DNA from: Tritrichomonas foetus
Taxonomy: Eukaryota; Parabasalia; Tritrichomonadida; Tritrichomonadidae
Assembly: GCA_001839685.1 (NCBI GenBank)
Contig: MLAK01000132.1
Location: forward strand, 1 to 10,111
Direction of reading: 5' to 3'
Length of the DNA stretch: 10,111 nt
Shown: positions 1-7,500 of the stretch, piece after piece
How positions within the stretch are numbered: position 1 is the stretch's first letter
Layout of the letters: each line of letters starts with the position of its first letter
Notes under the pieces: model-generated
What the model was told of the DNA's origin: nothing
The model's input: only the letters and a program-made list of their open reading frames with translations
Databases searched by the model: none
Program-made: the position numbers and the translations under genes

Positions 1-62
1 TTGATTCATTTCATAACATTATTGATTCATTTCATAACATTATTGATTTGTTTCATAACATT
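1..62. repeat. Tandem repeat, 21-bp unit, three copies
   Basis: Three consecutive copies of a 21-bp unit (attgattcatttcataacat plus t) are visible. The first lacks one base at the window edge, and the third has two substitutions (gatttg for gattca). The array may continue to the left of the window. It lies about 150 bp beyond the 3' end of the kinase gene. No function is suggested; it looks like a short minisatellite in intergenic DNA. Confidence 0.85.
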
Positions 63-208
63 CAAGAGTAACATAATGAATATTCATGAAACAATACTGT
101 TCATCTTTGAAAAAGAAGAAAGAAAGAAAGTAAAAAATTAAATGAAACGATAGTTTAAACATAAAAACAAAACAAAAAAATCCCGTTAATAAATATATTA
201 ATAATATC

Positions 209-1726
209 TTAAGATGGCATCAATGTTGATGGTGGCGAGTGACTGACTGGAGGTGATATGTTCCTCATCTTACTGCTTCTTTTCATTACAACTGGTCGAC
301 TCATCCTCCTAACTGTGCCACATCCGTTATGTGCATTATTCATCATTGATCCATTGAATTTATTTAGAATTTCTCCGCCATATTGATTCATTGCTGAATT
401 CAAATCATGAACACTTTTTCTTTCTCGTCGAATTTGTCTAAAGTGATTTTTGATATTACTGTTTGGATTTAATCCGTAACTATTCATATTAAAATTACCA
501 TTAAAGGCATTGAATCCATCTACGCGACTGCTATTGCACGCATTTGGATAATTGAAATTAATGCTGTTATTATTTTTAATACAATTATTGAAATGTAAGA
601 ATGATGGACAGTATGGATTGAAAGGACCGTAAGGATTAGAATTTGGACAATTTCCAACTTTGATTGATGGGAATGAGCCATTTGATGATATCTTCTGATC
701 TAATATGTTCATTAATTCCTTCAAGTTTTCTGTCATTTTGTATTTTTTCAACTGCCTGTAAACAGCTGTTATTGCGTTGAATTCGTCGAGCATGAGAGAT
801 TGGGTGAGACCAGATACATCTAACCCAAAATTTTTCATATCTTCAACAATACTCTTGTCAATCACATCACTCATTGAAAAACTATAATCCAAAATTGATG
901 AATATTCACCTATCGAAAACCAAGGATGCTGAACAATTTGGGAAATTGTGATCCTCTTTGCGGGATCTTTCGTTAAGAGTCTTTTCAAAAGGTCGATGAG
1001 GGAGCGAGACATATTCGGTGGATAAACAACTTCAGTATATACGACTTTCTGGAGAATTGTTTGAACATTGTTATCATCAAATGGAAGCCTGCCTGATACC
1101 ATTGCATATAAAACAATGCCAGCACTCCAAATATCCGCAGCTTTTGTGTATGGATGTCCTTGGATCATCTCAGGAGCAGCATATGCAGGTGACCCACATG
1201 CTGTTTTTAAGAAAGGGTTGATTTTGGTGAATTCATTACTAAGTCCAAAATCAATAAGACGAATATTATTATATCTGTCCAAGAGAATATTTTCGGCCTT
1301 TAAATCTCTGTGCGCAATGTATTTTCTATTATGCAGATAAGCCAGTGCTGAAACAAGCTGAGAAAAAATTTTTCTGGCAGAATTTTCATCAAGAGATGTG
1401 TGACCATTTATAAATTCAAAAAGATTACCATGTTCAACGTATTCCATCACGCAAAAAATGGAGCTTTCCGTCTCGATTATATCGAAAAGTTGAGCGATAA
1501 ATGGATGGTCTAAAAGTTTTAAGAGAGAAATTTCTCTATTGAGTCTCGTTTTGGCTTCTTCTGACGTTAAATTTGATCTTTGAATTTCTTTGATCGCAAC
1601 TCGTAATTGTGTCATTTTGTGGCGGCCTAAGAAGACTGTGCCGAATGAACCACGGCCTAGAATGCCTAAGATTTCATAATCGCGAATGGTTGGAATGCCT
1701 GGATATTGGTGCGGAATTTCGTTCAT
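209..1726 (-). CDS. Ser/Thr protein kinase, CAMK group, AMPK/SNF1/MARK-like (CAMKL), with UBA-like segment
   Basis: This is a complete 505-aa protein kinase that transfers phosphate from ATP to Ser/Thr. The kinase domain spans about residues 18-270. It has a glycine loop LGRGSFGTV (23-31), VAIK lysine K46, alpha-C glutamate E65, HRDLKAEN catalytic loop (D141, K143, N146), DFG (159-161), APE (184-186) and DIW (198-200), so every catalytic residue is present. The activation segment FLKTACGSPAYAAPE closely resembles AMPK-family kinases; T175 sits where LKB1-type upstream kinases phosphorylate AMPK. Residues about 288-330 (IVEDMKNFGLDV, EFNAITAVYRQL) match the UBA-like/autoinhibitory segment found after the kinase domain in MARK, BRSK and SNF1 relatives. 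The tail (about 350-465) is rich in Asn, Ser and Gly and ends in a basic stretch (RRERK, RRMSRPVVMKRSSK). The ATG at 1726 is chosen because it gives a normal short N-terminus before the domain and has an initiator-like motif 12 nt upstream. The substrate cannot be told from sequence. The family assignment is firm; the subfamily is less so. Confidence 0.95.
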   Translation of the reverse strand: MNEIPHQYPGIPTIRDYEILGILGRGSFGTVFLGRHKMTQLRVAIKEIQRSNLTSEEAKTRLNREISLLKLLDHPFIAQLFDIIETESSIFCVMEYVEHGNLFEFINGHTSLDENSARKIFSQLVSALAYLHNRKYIAHRDLKAENILLDRYNNIRLIDFGLSNEFTKINPFLKTACGSPAYAAPEMIQGHPYTKAADIWSAGIVLYAMVSGRLPFDDNNVQTILQKVVYTEVVYPPNMSRSLIDLLKRLLTKDPAKRITISQIVQHPWFSIGEYSSILDYSFSMSDVIDKSIVEDMKNFGLDVSGLTQSLMLDEFNAITAVYRQLKKYKMTENLKELMNILDQKISSNGSFPSIKVGNCPNSNPYGPFNPYCPSFLHFNNCIKNNNSINFNYPNACNSSRVDGFNAFNGNFNMNSYGLNPNSNIKNHFRQIRRERKSVHDLNSAMNQYGGEILNKFNGSMMNNAHNGCGTVRRMSRPVVMKRSSKMRNISPPVSHSPPSTLMPS

Positions 1727-1734
1727 CTGTCACA

Positions 1735-1740
1735 GAATGA
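1735..1740 (-). promoter_or_regulatory. Candidate initiator element of the kinase gene
   Basis: On the minus strand the sequence TCATTC places the putative +1 A 12 nt upstream of the ATG. The trichomonad initiator consensus is TCA+1-Py-(A/T)-(A/T), normally within about 20 nt of the start codon. This site matches 5 of 6 positions; the last base is C. The short spacing supports both the start choice and a very short 5' UTR. It is a short motif in AT-rich DNA, so chance is possible. Confidence 0.4.
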
Positions 1741-3032
1741 ATTTTCAGGTTATTCAAATTTTATTAACTTTATTTTCAAAGTATTTGTGAAATCATTTTC
1801 AATTCACATTGAAAAAATAATATCTCATTTAAAAAGTTGATGTTATTCCATAAAATAGATACAGAAAAAGTTTAACATTTTATCTATGTGTACTTCAAAC
1901 CAGATAAAAATTACATAAAATCATATTCTAAAGTTGAACAGTCAAGGGTTATTTTTTGTATGATATTCAAAATTCCTCATTCAAAAAATATTTAAATTAA
2001 GGAAATTCAAAATATATTCATTTTTCAATGTATCCATTGAATGTTTTTTTATTTTTTGTTGGTGATTGAATAATTATATATACAATATTTTGCTTTACTT
2101 TAAACTAATTGAATGGAAATGATTCGCAAATAATGACTTATGAAATTTTCACATTTCAGAAAAAGTGAACAATTCTCAGATTAACATAAAACATTTTACT
2201 CAATATTTGAGAAATCATTTCAGAAAATTTTGCGTATTGAAAAAAATTTTGAAATCATTCTTGCAAGCAAAGAATACGCACAATTTTTATATCTCAAATT
2301 AAAAATATTAACAACATTAGCGATGATTTACAATCACACAATTTAAGGCACAAAGAAAAATCGATGAAAATTATTTTTTTTTTTCATGAAATTCAAGAAA
2401 TATTAGTTCTTCTATGATTCAACAATCGATTCAATATATTTTCAACTGAATTTTTTGGTTTTGATTAAAATTATTTATTCATCGTTTTTTACGTGCCTCT
2501 TGAATGAATACGTGTCATTTTCAATTCATTTTTGGTCTTTTTTTAGAAGGCAACTCAGGTAACATCGAATCGATTGATTCATTTTTCTGGTAGAGCTCAG
2601 AAAATATTTTGAAAGCCGATTGAATGAATAACGACAGAAAAGTGGCACTATAAATAGTCGATCATTTCATATGATTCAATGATTATCATTGAATTATCAA
2701 AGAGAAGATCACTTAATAATATTTTCCAGTCAGCAAAGGTCATTTAGATCGAACTCTTGATCAACATTAAAGAGGGCTCTGGAATTTTCTCCAACGAAAT
2801 CATCGTGAACCTTAAAGGCCAAATTAAAAGTCAAATTAGCGAAAAGTGTTCACTTTAATTTTGTTAGCACAATTTCATTTTGAGATTTTGGGTAGATGAT
2901 CTACAATCAAAAACGCTGATTGAAATCATGTTTAAAACTAGTAGTTTTGCTTTTCTTGCACTATACAGACATTTTTCCCGAATAATTATGGTAAAATGTG
3001 ACCAAATCATAGTTGTGATCAATTTGTTTGGA
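1741..3032 (-). pseudogene. Decayed ARM-like gene, left copy (minus strand)
   Basis: There is no intact gene here, but the minus strand contains coding-like open segments between stops and frame changes. They are 3032-2961 (23 aa, includes DLVTFYHNYSGK), 2849-2730 (39 aa, TLFANLTFNLAFKVHDDF and onward), 2661-2521 (46 aa, includes SAFKIFSELYQKNESIDSM) and 2254-2156 (32 aa, includes KFSEMISQILSKM). The first two share a frame; the others are shifted. The segment at 2849 is homologous in DNA and protein to the ruin at 8592 on the plus strand. The helical spacing resembles armadillo-type repeats, for example ANLTFN after a TGA that may replace the usual Trp. From about 2150 down to 1741 the traces become very faint. 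The DNA is AT-rich and also contains the kinase promoter. That the two copies are related is fairly well supported; the ARM label is an inference, and the ends are approximate. Confidence 0.5.
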
Positions 3033-3074
3033 TCATAAAAAAAAATTAATCAGGGTGAAGATGCCAATAATATA

Positions 3075-3100
3075 GGGTGTCCGGAGGCGTGATGTCACTA
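3075..3100 (+). repeat. Left terminal inverted repeat of the mariner
   Basis: It starts gggtgtccgg and ends gtgatgtcacta. It pairs with the right end except for one block of four adjacent differences (aggc here, taat at the other end). The inner part contains a small dyad, GTGA-TG-TCAC. It should be the transposase binding site, by analogy with the family. The preceding bases are TATA, so the element border could be moved outward by two bases without changing the TA duplication. Confidence 0.93.
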
Positions 3101-3222
3101 CCCACATTAGAAGTGAAATCAATACATTATATTTATAAATAATAAACTATGCAATGTTAACATAAAAATTTTGAAAACAATTTTTTTTTCTCTTGACTGA
3201 AAATAGAGATAAAGAATCTTTT

Positions 3223-3228
3223 TCATAA
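3223..3228 (+). promoter_or_regulatory. Possible initiator element of the transposase gene
   Basis: TCATAA fits all six positions of the trichomonad initiator TCA+1-Py-W-W. Its +1 A lies 50 nt before the ATG, which is farther than usual for this group, and the motif is expected by chance every few hundred bases in such DNA. If real, the 8-bp hairpin at 3244-3268 would be in the 5' leader. Confidence 0.25.
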
Positions 3229-3243
3229 AAAAAAGAATAATTT

Positions 3244-3268
3244 ATAAACGTACACGATGCACGTTTAT
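3244..3268. repeat. Inverted repeat just upstream of the transposase start
   Basis: ataaacgt (3244-3251) and acgtttat (3261-3268) form a perfect 8-bp stem with a 9-nt loop, ending 6 nt before the ATG. It is one of few GC-containing patches in the left non-coding part of the mariner. It could be a subterminal protein-binding site or a leader hairpin limiting translation; neither is shown. Confidence 0.55.
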
Positions 3269-3274
3269 TAAAAA

Positions 3275-4285
3275 ATGATTGATCAGCATTCAATCATAAC
3301 TTTTCTGCAGCTTGAAGGAAAAAGGGGCAAAGAAATATATGAAGAAATGAAGAGTGTCTTGAAAGAAAAATGTTTGTCTCAAAGACAAATCTACCGAGTC
3401 ATGGCAGAACTGAACAGAAGTCAAAACACACAGCCTGTGAAAAAAGAGAAAAAGTGCCAAAGTTATGATATTCTTGACTGGAAAATTTTAGATGTTTTAA
3501 CCGAATTTCCACATTCATCGTGTCGATATATTGCTAATGTTTTAGGTGAACCAAAATCGACAATTTATGATCGTTTAACATCAAAATTAATGTATAAACA
3601 TGTGCATCTTCGATGGGTGCCACATATTCTAACAGAAAATCAAAAGGCCAATAGAGTTTTATTGGCAAAAAAACTTCTTAAAATTTTGAATGCAGAACAA
3701 AAAACTAATTTCACCTTTTTAATAACAGGAGATGAGTCTTGGTTTTATTCCAAGACTGATTTCAATACACAATGGATTCCTGAAAACTCAGTAATCCCAA
3801 CTATTCAAAATCCAGGGTTTCAGATCACTAAATTTATGGTGACTGTATTTTGGAACCCTCATGGGATAATTCATATTGATGTTTTGCCGCCAAATGAAAA
3901 GTTTAATGCTGCATATTATATTACAGCCATTATGTCAAAAATTGTTGAGTTTAAAAACTCGAATAATTATAAAAAATTATTTGTTCATTATGACAATGCA
4001 AAGCCTCATGTGGCAAAAATTGTCAAAAAATATATAAATGAAAACTCACTAGAATCAGTTCCACATCCGGCATATTCACCTGATTTGGCGCCTAGCGACT
4101 TTTTTTTATTTGGAACTATTAAAGAAAAAGTTAAAGGAATTGTTTTTGAATCACCAAGCCATTTGATTCAAACAATAGTCCAAATTTTCAATGAAATTCC
4201 ATCGGAAACTTTGTTTTCAGTTTTTGCAGAATGGCAAAATAGACTGAAAAAAGTTATTGATGCCAATGGAGACTACATATTTTGA
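3275..4285 (+). CDS. Mariner transposase, DD34D
   Basis: This 336-aa transposase cuts the element at its inverted repeats and inserts it at TA sites in the nucleus. The N-terminal third (about 1-105) looks like the usual paired helix-turn-helix DNA-binding region (LSQRQIYRVMAEL, 34-46; CRYIANVLGEPKSTIYDRL, 83-101). The linker motif WVPHIL (114-119) is a close form of the mariner WVPHEL. The RNase H-like catalytic core has D153 in TGDESWFY, D240 in HYDNAKPH and D275 in YSPDLAPSDFFLFG. There are 34 residues between the second and third Asp, so it is a canonical DD34D triad. Length is normal for mariners, and there is no stop or frameshift. The ATG at 3275 gives a standard N-terminus. A TAAA at 4298-4301, 12 nt past the stop, fits the trichomonad polyadenylation signal. 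The gene appears fully functional, although only a transposition assay could show it. Confidence 0.97.
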   Translation: MIDQHSIITFLQLEGKRGKEIYEEMKSVLKEKCLSQRQIYRVMAELNRSQNTQPVKKEKKCQSYDILDWKILDVLTEFPHSSCRYIANVLGEPKSTIYDRLTSKLMYKHVHLRWVPHILTENQKANRVLLAKKLLKILNAEQKTNFTFLITGDESWFYSKTDFNTQWIPENSVIPTIQNPGFQITKFMVTVFWNPHGIIHIDVLPPNEKFNAAYYITAIMSKIVEFKNSNNYKKLFVHYDNAKPHVAKIVKKYINENSLESVPHPAYSPDLAPSDFFLFGTIKEKVKGIVFESPSHLIQTIVQIFNEIPSETLFSVFAEWQNRLKKVIDANGDYIF

Positions 4286-4333
4286 AATACTTATCAATAA
4301 AAAATGACTTATTAGAAATGACTTTATTATACT

Positions 4334-4359
4334 TAGTGACATCACATTACCGGACACCC
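4334..4359 (-). repeat. Right terminal inverted repeat of the mariner
   Basis: Read on the minus strand it begins gggtgtccggtaatgtgatg and ends tcacta, matching the left repeat at 22 of 26 positions. It is followed by TA at 4360-4361. The four mismatches are contiguous in the middle, while the outer 10 bp and inner 12 bp are identical. Confidence 0.93.
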
Positions 4360-4361
4360 TA

Positions 4362-4546
4362 TAATAATAAGGAGACCTCCAATTTTTAAAAAAATGGCAT
4401 AATATTTTCATTCTCTAATTCGTATTTCCATTCTCTAATTCGTATGTTAATTCGCGAAGGTAATATATATAGAAATGAAATCAAATATAAAACTAAATAA
4501 TATACAATTTTACTTATCAAACAAAAAAACATATAACGCAGGGAAC
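4362..4546. other. Short intergenic stretch, 3' flank of recQ
   Basis: This 185-bp stretch lies between the mariner and the recQ stop codon. It contains a minus-strand TAAA at 4512-4509, about 35 nt after the recQ stop, which is a possible polyadenylation signal, and the 20-bp tandem duplication at 4409-4445. The minus strand near the mariner has a weak coding look (aacatacgaattagagaatg), so the left decayed gene may once have started here before the mariner landed. That is only a guess. Confidence 0.4.
4409..4445. repeat. Tandem duplication, 20-bp period
   Basis: cattctctaattcgtat occurs at 4409-4425 and again at 4429-4445, identical over 17 bp with a period of 20. A degenerate third piece (gttaattcg) follows. 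It lies in the recQ 3' flank. No role is evident. Confidence 0.8.
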
Positions 4547-7500
4547 TCACTTTTTGGTATATTTGGAAAGAAGGCCGTGAATCAAAATGTTGGCTTGTTC
4601 AGATAGATTTGATAAAAAATTAGTCATCAATCTATTTGTATTGTTGCCATCGGTAGACGCTTGTATAGAAGAATTATTTGCATGAACATTATTTAACGGC
4701 TTTTCTATTTGACGTATCGAAGAGTTTGGATCTTGATTCTTCTCAGAAATTGGGTGGGCTTCCATCGTCTCAACTCTATCTTGATGTAAATATGGTGGTG
4801 TAATTTGTGGATGTATCCTCATTGGACGGTGAATTTGTTGAGCGTGATTAATCATTCTTTGATTAGAATTTATTGGATTAGGATTGATTGGATTAGAATT
4901 TATTGTATTAGAATTTATTGGATTAGAATTTATTGGATTAGGATGGTTGTTGAAATGTGCAACTGGTTGTTGTTGTATCTGTGGGATGGGTGGCATTTGC
5001 TGTTCACGTGATTGAAGAAGCAATGAATAATACTCTAATGCCTGTTGTGATGTCATATTTGTTGTTGGGAGAGTTGGTTGAATTCCTTTTCTTGTTGCAT
5101 CTATTTCGAGCATCTTATTTACAATTTGAACAAAATGATTTCCATAGAGATCTGCTTTTCGTTGATTCATATTAGGGATGTTCATTAATTCCAGTAATGA
5201 TTTAGGCTTAAGTGTTGCTATTCTCTTTAATAATGTTGTTGATAGAATTAAAGAAGCATCACAATTATTATTAGCTGCTAAACTTCTCCTTTTATCAAGC
5301 AACCTAGTATAAAGATCAGTTTCAAATTCATCCATTCCATCAGGTGAACAAGGAACATCTTCATCTATTTCAATTCTAGGAAATCCATTTTCTTTATATT
5401 TTTGGTAATTTTTCCCAGTAATTAAATAATGAATTGATCCATGCATCATACTTTTAACATGATATTTTAATATATGTTTGTCAACAAGTTCACCAAGTAT
5501 TTGATGAATACAATATTCTTTTCCTTTCAAAGAAGCACCTTCTCCAAATTGAGGAATGTCAATATCACCAGAATTTCGAATTTTCGCTTGATTCCGTCCT
5601 TCATAAACTGCAATAATATAATTTGGTGTTGGATAAGGAGGAGTATCTAATCTATTTTGTGTAATATGATCAACTAAGTCAGCAAGTCCTATAGCATGTT
5701 CAGTCATATCAACTTTTATGAATTTGACTAATTCACTAACTCGTCGAATACAATTATCACATGTTTCATTACAATTGTCAGGATTAAAAGTCTCACTAAA
5801 GTAATTCAACATTAATACACGTCTACAAGTGCATTTATCCATACAATATTTAGCCATAGAATCAAGAAGTTGAAGATCAATTTGTATTCGACTTTCTTCT
5901 TTTTTCATTCCATTTTCTGGATCAATAGAAATCAATTTCTTTACTCTTTGTTTATCAGCAATATTAAATAACAGCAAACAATAAGAACGTTGACCATCAC
6001 GACCAGCTCGACCACTTTCTTGATAATATGCTTCTAAGCTTTTTGGCATTGTATGATGTATTACAAATCTAACATCCGGTTTATCAATTCCCATTCCAAA
6101 TGCCATTGTTGCAACAATGACGTGAATTTTACCAGTTGTCCATAAACGCTGAACTTCATGTCTTTCTTCCAAACTCTTCATTTTTGCATGATAAAACATT
6201 GTTTTCAAACCATTAGCATTTAGCCAAGCACTAAGTTCTTCAGTTTCGCTTGTTGTCATACAGAAAATCAAACCACATTTTTTTTCAAAATGATGTTCTT
6301 GAATAAATGTAAGAATATTGATGTAAGATTCTGCTTGATCACCTTTTTCACGCACTTCGTATATTAAATTTGGACGATTGAATGACATTTGAAAGATTTT
6401 ACATTCATCAATTTTTAACACTTCTTTAATATCTCTTTTTACTGAAGTTGTGGCAGTTGCAGTTAATGCCATAATTGGAACTTTATTAAATCTTTCTTTA
6501 AAAATGTCGAGTTGTGCATATGTTGGTCGAAAATCGTGACCCCATTGAGAAACACAGTGAGCTTCATCAATAACAAATCTTGTAATCATATTCTTTTCAT
6601 ATAAATCTAATAAAAAGTTTAATAGGTGAGGTGAAGCCGATAATTTTTCAGGTGTCAGGAATAAAAATAGAACTTCCTCGTTACGAATTCTATCTAAATA
6701 TTCGAAATATTCACTTGATGATGTTTCACCTAAAATTGCAATTGTACTTAAATTAACATCATTTAATGATCGGACTTGATCCTTGATGAGGGAAATCAGA
6801 GGTGAAATTATAACAGTCAATTTATTCTCCACATATCCAGTCAGTTGATAAACTAAAGATTTTCCACCACCTGTTGGCATTAAAACAAATACATCATCTC
6901 GATTTAAAGCTGATTCAATTGCAGGTGCTTGACAACCTCTAAATTTTTGATGATGAAACACATTTTTGTTAATGTCTGTAATCCTTTGTAAAAGCTCTGG
7001 GTCAATAGGTGCTTTTTCTTCTGGGAAAAGTTCATAAACTTCATTATCATCTGCAGATGAAGATAAATTGAATCTATATTTATTTTTAAACTTTGAATTT
7101 GCTCCATTTGATCTCATGTTATATTCTAATGTTTCAACTTGTTCCAGAAGTTGTTCTCTGTAAGATTTAAGTGTTTCAATTTCTGGATCATTTTCGTTTA
7201 TAATAGTTTTCGCATTAATTTCTTGTGAAAGTTGGTTTGCACGAGTTTTTAATTGAAGCAACAAATCAATTTTCATTTTAAGTTCTTCTTCTGCTCGATC
7301 TTCACCATTAATTAAAGCTTCAATATCTTCTTCTGATTCTGAAGAAGATTCATAGATTATCTCAAAAGGATTTTCGGAATTGACTTTTCTTGAAGAAAGT
7401 GGTTTATTCATTAATTGACTTTTATTCACATTCTTATTTATCTTTTCATTCATATTTACCTTTTCATTCTTATTTACCTTTTCATTCTTATTTACCTTTT

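Larger units (their letters stand above)
3075..4359 (+). mobile_element. Complete mariner (Tc1/mariner, DD34D) transposon
   Basis: This is a 1285-bp cut-and-paste DNA transposon bounded by 26-bp inverted repeats that match at 22 of 26 positions. It is flanked on both sides by TA (3073-3074 and 4360-4361), the target duplication expected for Tc1/mariner. It holds a single uninterrupted transposase gene on the plus strand, 174 bp of left and 48 bp of right non-coding sequence, and nothing else. Trichomonads are known to carry mariners (Tvmar1 in T. vaginalis), and size and layout agree with a standard mariner of about 1.3 kb. It inserted between the recQ 3' end and the left decayed gene. Intact ends and reading frame suggest recent insertion or ongoing activity, but activity cannot be shown here. 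Confidence 0.95.

Noticed and set aside
1018..1340. Plus-strand open frames of 67 and 90 aa opposite the kinase domain
   Set aside because: They are antisense shadows of conserved kinase codons.
4217..4411. 64-aa minus-strand open frame across the right mariner end
   Set aside because: It crosses the transposon boundary and the end of the transposase gene on the other strand, with no sign of coding selection.
4805..5175. Plus-strand open frames of 68 and 72 aa opposite the recQ tail
   Set aside because: They are antisense shadows; the RecQ frame is strongly supported by domain order, and the WIRIYWIRI pattern is just the 15-bp array read backwards.
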